5,741 nt of DNA from positions 1 through 5,741 of the forward strand of contig REAQ01000122.1 in the NCBI GenBank assembly GCA_004294195.1. Reading direction: 5' to 3'. This DNA is from Sphingobacteriales bacterium (GTDB lineage: Bacteria; Bacteroidota; Bacteroidia; Chitinophagales; Chitinophagaceae). Shown piece by piece: positions 1 through 4,714 of the stretch; position 1 is the stretch's first letter, and every line of letters starts with the position of its first letter. Position numbers and translations under genes: made by a program. The notes beneath the pieces are model-generated. The model was not told the origin of the DNA, ran no database searches, and was given only the letters and a program-made list of their open reading frames with translations.

Positions 1-390
1 TACCCTTACACGGTTAGGACCTATCTGGATACTATCTGCATGAAAAAATTCCCATCGCTCAGTGAGAATAATTCCTGAACCGTAGTTGGGTCTAGCTAAT
101 CCAATCGTTTGGTCCGTGACCTTTTGTGTTCCCGGCACTGCATTCCAAAGTTCATTGGTAAACTCGAGGAAAACAAGACTACCCACGGTATATCCAAAAT
201 TCTGAACTTTTCCCAACCCATCGTATCTATATTCTTCGTATAGTGTTTGTCGCAAATACCATTTACCGAGTAGTGCTTTTGTTTGTTCCGGAAAGGTTGG
301 CTTGGGTGTATCGGGGTTTGCAGATTCCTTGGTGCATGCCAAATAAAAGAATGTAGCGCATGCAACAACCCATAGAATGTGTTTTTTCAT
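1..390 (-). CDS. Lipocalin-like lipoprotein, 3' end cut off by window edge
   Basis: A reading frame opens at ATG 388-390 (minus strand) and stays open to the left edge, giving 130 codons without a stop. It begins MKKHILWVVACATFFYLACT, a short basic N-terminus, a hydrophobic stretch and a cysteine at residue 19 preceded by Leu-Ala, so a lipoprotein signal peptide is likely; the -3 residue is Tyr, not the ideal Leu. The mature start CTKES has a Lys-Glu pair, loosely like the charged export signal of Bacteroidota surface lipoproteins. Residues 41-47 (LLGKWYL) resemble the opening strand of small lipocalin-like lipoproteins in this phylum, and the rest is rich in aromatic and beta-type residues. 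The start lies 8 bp after the stop of the nitronate monooxygenase-family gene, so the two are probably co-transcribed. No ligand or function can be assigned. The lipoprotein call is fairly firm, the lipocalin fold tentative. Confidence 0.8.
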   Translation of the reverse strand, partial: MKKHILWVVACATFFYLACTKESANPDTPKPTFPEQTKALLGKWYLRQTLYEEYRYDGLGKVQNFGYTVGSLVFLEFTNELWNAVPGTQKVTDQTIGLARPNYGSGIILTERWEFFHADSIQIGPNRVRV

Positions 391-398
391 ACCCAATA

Positions 399-1271
399 TT
401 ACAAATTCTTTAGTTCCGCTTTAGCGGCTAAATATTCATTGAATATCTCTGCTACGATCTCCCCCGCCGGCATTATTTTGTTAATGCTTGCCGAGACTTG
501 TCCAATCTCCAGTTCTCCCTCTACCATATTGCCCTCAAACATGCCTTTCTTTGCTCGACCCCTTCCTAGAAGCTGTATCAATTCTTCCTTACTCGCGCAG
601 CGTTGCTCCGCAGCTTTAACATCCTCGTAAAATTTATTCTTCAACAAACGCACAGGAACAACTTCCTTCATCATCAGATGCGTATCGCCTTCCTGCGCTT
701 TAACCACCGCTTCTTTAAACAACGTATGTGATGAAGCTTCTTCCGATGCCACAAACCTGGACCCGATCTGTACCCCATCGGCACCCAAAACCATCGCTGC
801 CAGCATCTGCCGGCCCGTAGCAATACCTCCCGCAGCGATTACCGGAATATCCACCGCTGCCTTCACCAACGGCACCAGTACCATTGTAGTGGTTTCTTCG
901 CGTGCAAATTTGCTGCTGCTCACTACATGCACCACTTTTATACCGGCATCTTTCAACACCGGTGTCCAGGTCTTGGGGTTACCCGCAGATGTAAACACGA
1001 TCGGTACTTTCTCTTCAAGAATAATAGCGATGTGCTTCTCAATATCAGCATACAAAATGGGAACATTAACGCCAAAAGGCTTGTCGGTTGCGGCTTTGCA
1101 TTTACGGATCTGCTCCCTCAATACATCAGGATACATCGATCCCGCACCGAGGAGACCAAGTCCTCCTGCATTACTAACGGCAGCGGCTAACCGCCAACCA
1201 GAGGCCCAAACCATCCCGGCCTGGATAAGAGGATATTTAATCCCAAAAAGATCAGAAACCCTGTTCTCCAT
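399..1271 (-). CDS. Nitronate monooxygenase/FabK-family flavoprotein lacking its catalytic signature segment
   Basis: A 290-residue protein of the FMN-binding TIM-barrel family that includes nitronate monooxygenase (oxidises alkyl nitronates) and the enoyl-ACP reductase FabK. Visible family motifs in order are LIQAGM (15-20), AGGLGLLGAGS (35-45), PFGVN (65-69), FTSAGNP (93-99), VVHVVSSSKFA (113-123), PVIAAGGIATG (143-153, FMN phosphate site) and GADGVQIGSRF (163-173). Between Ala123 and Arg124 about 23 residues expected from the family are missing. This segment normally holds a helix and strand ending in EGxEAGGHxG, with the catalytic histidine. The reading frame is kept, and 290 plus 23 gives the usual length near 313. 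As written the product is probably inactive or badly folded. I start at ATG 1269-1271 (MENRVSDLFGI, the family's usual start); the in-frame TTG two codons upstream lies in a repeat. It follows the nucleotidyltransferase gene by 37 bp, all repeat, with no ribosome binding site. The family is secure; the choice between nitronate monooxygenase and FabK is not. Confidence 0.9.
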   Translation of the reverse strand: MENRVSDLFGIKYPLIQAGMVWASGWRLAAAVSNAGGLGLLGAGSMYPDVLREQIRKCKAATDKPFGVNVPILYADIEKHIAIILEEKVPIVFTSAGNPKTWTPVLKDAGIKVVHVVSSSKFAREETTTMVLVPLVKAAVDIPVIAAGGIATGRQMLAAMVLGADGVQIGSRFVASEEASSHTLFKEAVVKAQEGDTHLMMKEVVPVRLLKNKFYEDVKAAEQRCASKEELIQLLGRGRAKKGMFEGNMVEGELEIGQVSASINKIMPAGEIVAEIFNEYLAAKAELKNL

Positions 1272-1274
1272 AAC

Positions 1275-1309
1275 CAATTGTTAATTGCCAATTGTCAATT
1301 GCTAATTAC
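1275..1309. repeat. Heptanucleotide tandem repeat array, consensus CAATTGN (5 units)
   Basis: Five contiguous 7-bp units are readable on the plus strand: CAATTGT, TAATTGC, CAATTGT, CAATTGC and TAATTAC. The core CAATTG is a perfect 6-bp palindrome followed by one variable base; two units deviate at the edges of the core. The array fills almost the entire gap between the nucleotidyltransferase and the nitronate monooxygenase-family gene. It shares one base with the nucleotidyltransferase TAG stop (1309-1311) and ends 3 bp before the next ATG. Because it occupies the untranslated leader, no Shine-Dalgarno sequence exists there. Paired palindromes could fold into hairpins in RNA. Function unknown. 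Confidence 0.85.
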
Positions 1310-2301
1310 TATCCAAGGTCAATCTCCGTATTATCCCCAATATTAAGGGTTCTTGTCTCGCCTTTGATTTCCGTATCACTTCCAATAATGGAGTCATGCA
1401 ACACCACATCAAACAACTTAGTAAATGACCCGATGATGGAGTCCTTAACGATGGAATAATTGATATAGGTCTTTTCCCCAATGGCCACGTTGGGGCCGAT
1501 GATAGAGTTGCGTATCTCACATCCCGGTGCAATGGATACGGGTGGGATAATTATGATGTTCTCAAAATTATGTTCTTCAGCTACTACCCCACCAAACTTC
1601 TTCAATAGGGTTGCATTGCTTTCCAGCAGGGTATCTTTCTTTCCACAATCAAACCAGTTCAAGACTTTGTAGGGGGAAAATTTTGACCCGGCCTTGATCA
1701 TGCACTCCAATGCATCCGTCAGGTTGGTTTCATCCTGACTGAGGTCATCTTTGAGGATCAGGTTGGATAAACAGTTGAACAGATTTTCGGTATCGCTGAT
1801 CTTGTAAAGACCTACCAGCGCCATGTTGGATTTTGGGATATGCGGCTTCTCCACCACACGGGTGATCATACCTTGTTCATCGATCTCCGCCACACCGAAA
1901 TTCCTGGGATCGTCTACCTTCTTCACACCCAATACAGACCCGGATTGCGAAAGAAAATCTTTGACATCATATTCGCAAATGGTATCGCCCAAAACAATGA
2001 ACAGGTCATCGTTTCCAACAACCTCCCTGGTCAGGTAAATAGCATGCCCGAGACCTTTTCTTTCATTTTGTGTGATAAAATGCACTTTGATCTGGGGATA
2101 CTGTTTTTTCACATAATCCTGAATCTTATCCCCAAGATACCCCGTGATCAATACATACTCCTGGATGCCCGCGTCCAGCAATTGATCGATGATGATGCTG
2201 AGGATGGTCTTACCTGCCAGCGGAATCAGTGCCTTGGGCTGGGTATATGTATGGGGACGCAGTTTGGTACCTGCGCCTGCTACCGGAATGATCGCCTTCA
2301 T
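1309..2301 (-). CDS. Sugar-phosphate nucleotidyltransferase with C-terminal left-handed beta-helix
   Basis: A 330-residue cytoplasmic enzyme of the family that joins a sugar-1-phosphate to an NTP (RmlA, GlmU and GalU relatives), releasing pyrophosphate and giving an NDP-sugar for envelope polysaccharide. The N-terminal Rossmann-like catalytic domain (about 1-235) has the signature [19 protein letters not shown] (9-27), with Lys13 where Arg is more usual and Lys23 as the expected phosphate-binding lysine. It also shows GLGHAI (83-88), the metal-binding Asp106 in LGDTI (104-108), NFGV (134-137), VEKP (150-153) and the WFDCG motif (216-220). Residues 250-330 show hexapeptide-like repeats ([29 protein letters not shown]) typical of a left-handed beta-helix, which often mediates oligomerisation. 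The length is normal and all main motifs are intact. Annotation as glucose-1-phosphate thymidylyltransferase is plausible, but base and sugar specificity cannot be read from sequence. It is divergent from glyA and has its own -7 box 4 nt from the ATG. Confidence 0.9.
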   Translation of the reverse strand: MKAIIPVAGAGTKLRPHTYTQPKALIPLAGKTILSIIIDQLLDAGIQEYVLITGYLGDKIQDYVKKQYPQIKVHFITQNERKGLGHAIYLTREVVGNDDLFIVLGDTICEYDVKDFLSQSGSVLGVKKVDDPRNFGVAEIDEQGMITRVVEKPHIPKSNMALVGLYKISDTENLFNCLSNLILKDDLSQDETNLTDALECMIKAGSKFSPYKVLNWFDCGKKDTLLESNATLLKKFGGVVAEEHNFENIIIIPPVSIAPGCEIRNSIIGPNVAIGEKTYINYSIVKDSIIGSFTKLFDVVLHDSIIGSDTEIKGETRTLNIGDNTEIDLG

Positions 2302-2305
2302 AGCG

Positions 2306-2313
2306 CAAAGGTA
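2306..2313 (-). promoter_or_regulatory. Bacteroidota -7 promoter box for the nucleotidyltransferase gene
   Basis: The minus strand reads TACCTTTG, an exact match to the Bacteroidota -7 consensus TAnnTTTG, followed by only CGCT and then the ATG at 2301-2299. No convincing -33 TTTG/TTG element is seen upstream. Transcription would start at or within a few bases of the start codon, giving a leaderless or nearly leaderless mRNA that could cover the downstream flavoprotein and lipoprotein genes. Confidence 0.6.
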
Positions 2314-2363
2314 GGAAATCTCCGATTGGTGGTTTTCTGCAGCTTCAGAATAGGGAATTGGCG

Positions 2364-2371
2364 TATTTTTG
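2364..2371 (+). promoter_or_regulatory. Bacteroidota -7 promoter box for glyA
   Basis: The plus strand reads TATTTTTG, an exact match to TAnnTTTG, with CGGCC separating it from the glyA ATG at 2377. The geometry mirrors the divergent box at 2306-2313. No clear -33 element is present at the usual distance. The mRNA leader would be almost absent, consistent with the lack of a Shine-Dalgarno sequence before glyA. Confidence 0.6.
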
Positions 2372-2376
2372 CGGCC

Positions 2377-3639
2377 ATGGATAAGTTAGTGTTTGATCTC
2401 ATCGAAAAAGAGCTGGAACGCCAGCGGAACGGTATTGAACTCATCGCTTCAGAAAACTTCACCTCCCTGGACGTTATGAAGGCCATGGGAAGTTCACTGA
2501 CCAATAAATATGCAGAAGGCTATCCCGGCAGAAGATATTATGGAGGCTGCGAAATTGTGGACCAGGTAGAACAACTGGCTATCGACAGAATCAAGCAAGT
2601 GTTCAACTGTGAATACGCCAATGTGCAACCACATAGCGGTGCGCAGGCTAACGCTGCAGTGATGCTGGCGATATTGCAACCCGGCGATACCATTCTTGGT
2701 CTTGACCTGTCTATGGGCGGCCACCTTACACATGGCTCACCGGTGAACTTCAGCGGAAAGATTTATAACGGCAAATTCTATGGAGTCCGTCGTGAAGATG
2801 GACTGGTAGACTACGAAATGTTGGAGCAACAGGCCCGCGAGCACAAACCTAAATTGATCATATGTGGCGCTTCCGCATATAGCAGGGATTGGGACTATGC
2901 AAGAATACGTGCGGTAGCAGACGAAGTAGGTGCTTTTGTAATGGCCGATATCGCGCATCCTGCCGGACTCATTGCCAAAGGTCTTTTAGCCTCGCCCTTC
3001 AATTATTGTCATTTTGTAACATCCACTACCCATAAAACACTTCGTGGACCTCGTGGTGGCATCATCCTTCTGGGAAAAGATTTCGAAAACCCATTTGGAC
3101 TGAAAGATGTGAAAGGTAATATGCGCATGATGAGTAACCTGCTTGATATGGCCGTTTTTCCTGGAACGCAGGGTGGTCCTTTAGAACATGTGATCGCCGG
3201 AAAAGCAATTGCTTTTGGAGAAATTTTGAGCGATGAATTTACTCACTACGCGAGGCAGATCCAATCCAATGCGCAAGCGATGGCAGCAGCACTCGTGTCC
3301 CGAGGCTACCAGATTATCAGCGGCGGTACGGATAACCACCTAATGCTGATCGATCTCAGAAACAAAAATATCACTGGTAAGAAAGCGCAGGAAACCCTTG
3401 ACAGAGCGCACATTACCCTGAATAAAAATGCAGTTCCATTTGACGATAAGAGCCCGTTTGTAACCTCAGGTATCCGTGTAGGTGTGCCTGCGATCACCAC
3501 GAGGGGCATGAAAGAAAGGGAAATGGAAACGGTTGTGTCACTCATCGATAAAGTGCTGATGAATATCGACAATGAAACGGTGATTATGTCTGTGAAAGGA
3601 GAAGTAAATGATTTGATGCAACAATTCCCCCTCTATTAG
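2377..3639 (+). CDS. glyA: Serine hydroxymethyltransferase
   Basis: A 420-residue cytosolic PLP enzyme that interconverts serine plus tetrahydrofolate with glycine plus 5,10-methylene-tetrahydrofolate, a main source of one-carbon units for purine, thymidylate and methionine synthesis. The full-length family pattern is present: ELIASENF (21-28), [15 protein letters not shown] (43-57), PHSGAQAN (85-92), [11 protein letters not shown] (164-174), DIAHPAGL (191-198, with the Asp that pairs with the PLP ring nitrogen), [12 protein letters not shown] (217-228, with catalytic Lys220 forming the PLP Schiff base), FPGTQGGP (261-268), GGTDNHLML (316-324) and SGIRVG (364-369, carboxylate-binding Arg366). 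The frame is open upstream to about 1840, but that extension is antisense to the nucleotidyltransferase, while ATG 2377 gives the standard N-terminus just after a promoter box. No truncation or missing catalytic residue. The TAG stop is the first three bases of a repeat array. DUF4293 follows 47 bp later on the same strand. Confidence 0.98.
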   Translation: MDKLVFDLIEKELERQRNGIELIASENFTSLDVMKAMGSSLTNKYAEGYPGRRYYGGCEIVDQVEQLAIDRIKQVFNCEYANVQPHSGAQANAAVMLAILQPGDTILGLDLSMGGHLTHGSPVNFSGKIYNGKFYGVRREDGLVDYEMLEQQAREHKPKLIICGASAYSRDWDYARIRAVADEVGAFVMADIAHPAGLIAKGLLASPFNYCHFVTSTTHKTLRGPRGGIILLGKDFENPFGLKDVKGNMRMMSNLLDMAVFPGTQGGPLEHVIAGKAIAFGEILSDEFTHYARQIQSNAQAMAAALVSRGYQIISGGTDNHLMLIDLRNKNITGKKAQETLDRAHITLNKNAVPFDDKSPFVTSGIRVGVPAITTRGMKEREMETVVSLIDKVLMNIDNETVIMSVKGEVNDLMQQFPLY

Positions 3640-3664
3640 CTAATAGCTAGTAGCTAATAGCTAT
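3637..3664. repeat. Heptanucleotide tandem repeat array, consensus TAGCTAN (4 units)
   Basis: Four contiguous 7-bp units are readable: TAGCTAA, TAGCTAG, TAGCTAA and TAGCTAT. TAGCTA is a perfect palindrome and only the seventh base varies. The first unit begins with the glyA TAG stop codon itself. The unit design (palindromic hexamer plus one variable base) is the same as in the array at 1275-1309, although the sequence differs. Confidence 0.9.
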
Positions 3665-3668
3665 TTTT
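3637..3668 (+). terminator. Possible weak repeat-derived terminator after glyA
   Basis: The TAGCTAN array can fold on itself: units 1 and 4 pair as one 6-bp stem, units 2 and 3 as another, separated by an A-A mismatch, and the hairpin runs directly into TTTTT (3664-3668). Hairpin plus T-run resembles an intrinsic terminator, but the stem is AT-rich and the innermost pairs must open to form a loop, so it may be leaky. Read-through into the DUF4293 gene 23 bp further on is possible. Confidence 0.3.
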
Positions 3669-3686
3669 ATTGCATAAAAATATTGT

Positions 3687-4112
3687 ATGATTCAACGTAT
3701 TCAAAGTGTATGGTTGCTGCTTGCAGCGGTTGCCGGTGCACTCACGTATAAACTTCCGATCTGGACTGGCATTTTGCAGGATGGTAGCCTTAAGAACTTC
3801 GTAGGCACCGAAAACCTGCTTTATTTCGCCGCAAACATCGCTACTGTGTTGCTGGCGCTGGTGGCAATTTTTATGTTCAAAAACAGGAGCCTGCAGAAAA
3901 ATCTTGCGTGGCTGGGATTTTTGCTATCGATTGTATTGATCGGTCTTGAAATCTATATCGCCAACAATTACGAGACCACATTGAATCTACAACAGAGTTC
4001 ATGGAAATTTGGCGCAATCATGCCCATTTTGATGGTTGTCTTTTTCTTTCTCGCCATCCTTGGTATCCGGAAAGACGAGAAACTGATCAAAAGTCTGGAG
4101 CGTCTGCGTTGA
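3687..4112 (+). CDS. DUF4293 family four-helix membrane protein
   Basis: A 141-residue integral inner-membrane protein matching the DUF4293 pattern: it begins MIQRIQSVWLLLAA and ends GIRKDEKLIKSLERLR, both characteristic of this uncharacterised family. Four hydrophobic segments are visible at about 7-22, 44-64, 72-92 and 108-126. A polar loop (about 26-42) follows the first helix, and the basic C-terminal tail is probably cytoplasmic. The length is normal for the family and the protein looks intact. No catalytic motif is present and the role is unknown. It lies 47 bp downstream of glyA in the same direction, with a repeat array between them, so it may be reached by glyA transcription. The A/T-rich leader (TAAAAATATTGT before the ATG) has no exact TAnnTTTG box and no Shine-Dalgarno sequence. 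Confidence 0.85.
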   Translation: MIQRIQSVWLLLAAVAGALTYKLPIWTGILQDGSLKNFVGTENLLYFAANIATVLLALVAIFMFKNRSLQKNLAWLGFLLSIVLIGLEIYIANNYETTLNLQQSSWKFGAIMPILMVVFFFLAILGIRKDEKLIKSLERLR

Positions 4113-4172
4113 TCAAGCTTCCACCCAAACGGAAACAGATCCTGGCGCACAAACAAATTCAGCAAAACCTTC

Positions 4173-4202
4173 ATCATTGACCACCACATGGTGGTCAATG
4201 AT
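4173..4202. repeat. Perfect 13-bp inverted repeat with 4-nt loop
   Basis: Left arm 4173-4185 (ATCATTGACCACC) and right arm 4190-4202 (GGTGGTCAATGAT) are exact reverse complements around the loop ACAT. It lies 60 bp past the DUF4293 stop and 82 bp past the stop of the convergent DUF2147-like gene. A hairpin here is symmetric and could end or stabilise transcripts from both sides. Neither strand has a proper T-run after the stem, so a canonical intrinsic terminator is not supported. A protein-binding palindrome is an alternative. Confidence 0.85.
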
Positions 4203-4205
4203 CGT

Positions 4206-4227
4206 TAAGGCATCCCTGAATGCCTTA
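4206..4227. repeat. 8-bp inverted repeat with 6-nt loop, next to the 13-bp hairpin
   Basis: Arms TAAGGCAT (4206-4213) and ATGCCTTA (4220-4227) are exact reverse complements around CCCTGA. It begins 3 bp after the 13-bp inverted repeat, so the two would form consecutive stem-loops in a transcript. No T-run follows on either strand. Role unknown; it may be part of a shared 3'-end structure for the convergent genes. Confidence 0.7.
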
Positions 4228-4242
4228 CCGACATAACGAGCC

Positions 4243-4250
4243 TACATTTG
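4243..4250 (+). promoter_or_regulatory. Isolated TAnnTTTG match in the convergent intergenic region
   Basis: TACATTTG matches the Bacteroidota -7 consensus exactly and lies 18 bp before a plus-strand ATG at 4269. No -33 element is clear. About one to two such matches per strand are expected by chance in a window this size, and no normal gene follows on this strand, so it may be coincidental or a relic. Confidence 0.2.
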
Positions 4251-4268
4251 CATCACTTTATCTCCACA

Positions 4269-4322
4269 ATGCTGAAAGGCGAATCTAGTGCGCTTGCTGC
4301 TCTTTATCGGTTTGGTCGGTAG
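4269..4322 (+). other. Short ORF resembling the start of an ECF sigma factor (doubtful)
   Basis: ATG 4269 to TAG 4320-4322 encodes MLKGESSALAALYRFGR (17 residues). The pattern LKxG(D/E)xxALxxLYxx(F/Y) resembles region 2.1 at the N-terminus of ECF sigma factors, and a TAnnTTTG box sits 18 bp upstream. The last 38 bases overlap, antisense, the 3' end of the DUF2147-like gene. It could be a decayed sigma-factor start, a tiny expressed peptide, or chance; chance is the simplest explanation. Confidence 0.12.
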
Positions 4323-4707
4323 CGATCGATTTATCTGGCTGCCGTTCCCAATGCATCCGAATATGCATAAAGATCATGCGTTGCAACACCATCGTTAGTT
4401 CTCGATTCTCAGGATCCGCCTTAATCGTAACAGAAGTAACAATTTCAGGGTGTTTGGGCGAATAGATAACCCCATTGTAAAGCTTTCGCTTATGATTGAA
4501 CTGGAGATTTCTCACCAACAGGAATCCAACCATGCTTGAATCCTTCTCATCGCTCACAATTACGCATTCATACTGCCCTGACATTCGCTCACGAACAAGA
4601 ATGGTACGCTGTGATGCCGACGATCTCCACACACCTTTAATGTCATCCTGAGCGGCGCAAGGCATCAACGCGATGACAAGAGTGACAAAACAAATTAGTT
4701 TATGCAT
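4285..4707 (-). CDS. Small secreted DUF2147-like protein
   Basis: A 140-residue protein with a signal peptide: MHKLICFVTLVIALMPCAAQ, then DDIKGVW. Cleavage near residue 19 or 20 fits signal peptidase I; Cys17 follows Pro and makes a poor lipobox, so a soluble periplasmic protein is more likely. After DIKGVWRSS, the residues GQYECVIVSD, NLQFNHKRKLYNGVIYSP and MHIRMHW give a small beta-rich domain resembling DUF2147-type proteins, a match I regard as tentative. The last roughly 16 residues (PDKSIATDQTDKEQQAH) are polar and look like an extra tail. I chose ATG 4705-4707 because it gives a proper signal peptide; an in-frame start 13 codons upstream (4746) would bury it and overlap the preceding gene. 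The start follows the outer-membrane barrel gene by 7 bp, so the pair is very likely one operon and the protein may work near that barrel. Function unknown. Confidence 0.8.
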   Translation of the reverse strand: MHKLICFVTLVIALMPCAAQDDIKGVWRSSASQRTILVRERMSGQYECVIVSDEKDSSMVGFLLVRNLQFNHKRKLYNGVIYSPKHPEIVTSVTIKADPENRELTMVLQRMIFMHIRMHWERQPDKSIATDQTDKEQQAH

Positions 4708-4714
4708 GCTATAC

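Noticed and set aside
96..368. 90-codon minus-strand frame at the left end
   Set aside because: It is an out-of-frame shadow of the lipoprotein gene, whose frame has a proper lipoprotein signal and runs unbroken to the edge.
1272..1277. TTG start two codons upstream for the flavoprotein gene
   Set aside because: It lies in the heptamer array; the ATG at 1269-1271 gives the family's usual MxNR start.
889..1284. Long plus-strand frames opposite the flavoprotein gene
   Set aside because: No recognisable family or signal; they are antisense to a gene with clear motifs.
1275..1309. CRISPR-like array
   Set aside because: The units are 7 bp with no spacers, far below CRISPR repeat size, and no cas genes are present.
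1840..2376. N-terminal extension of glyA (179 extra codons in frame)
   Set aside because: It is wholly antisense to the well-supported nucleotidyltransferase up to 2301, has no domain similarity, and the ATG at 2377 gives the standard SHMT N-terminus directly after a promoter box.
2298..3572. Several minus-strand frames opposite glyA
   Set aside because: All are antisense to an intact, fully conserved glyA and have compositions typical of reverse-strand noise.
3968..4198. 76-codon minus-strand frame over the DUF4293 3' end and spacer
   Set aside because: It ends inside DUF4293, has no signal or domain, and its N-terminus is encoded by the hairpin repeat.
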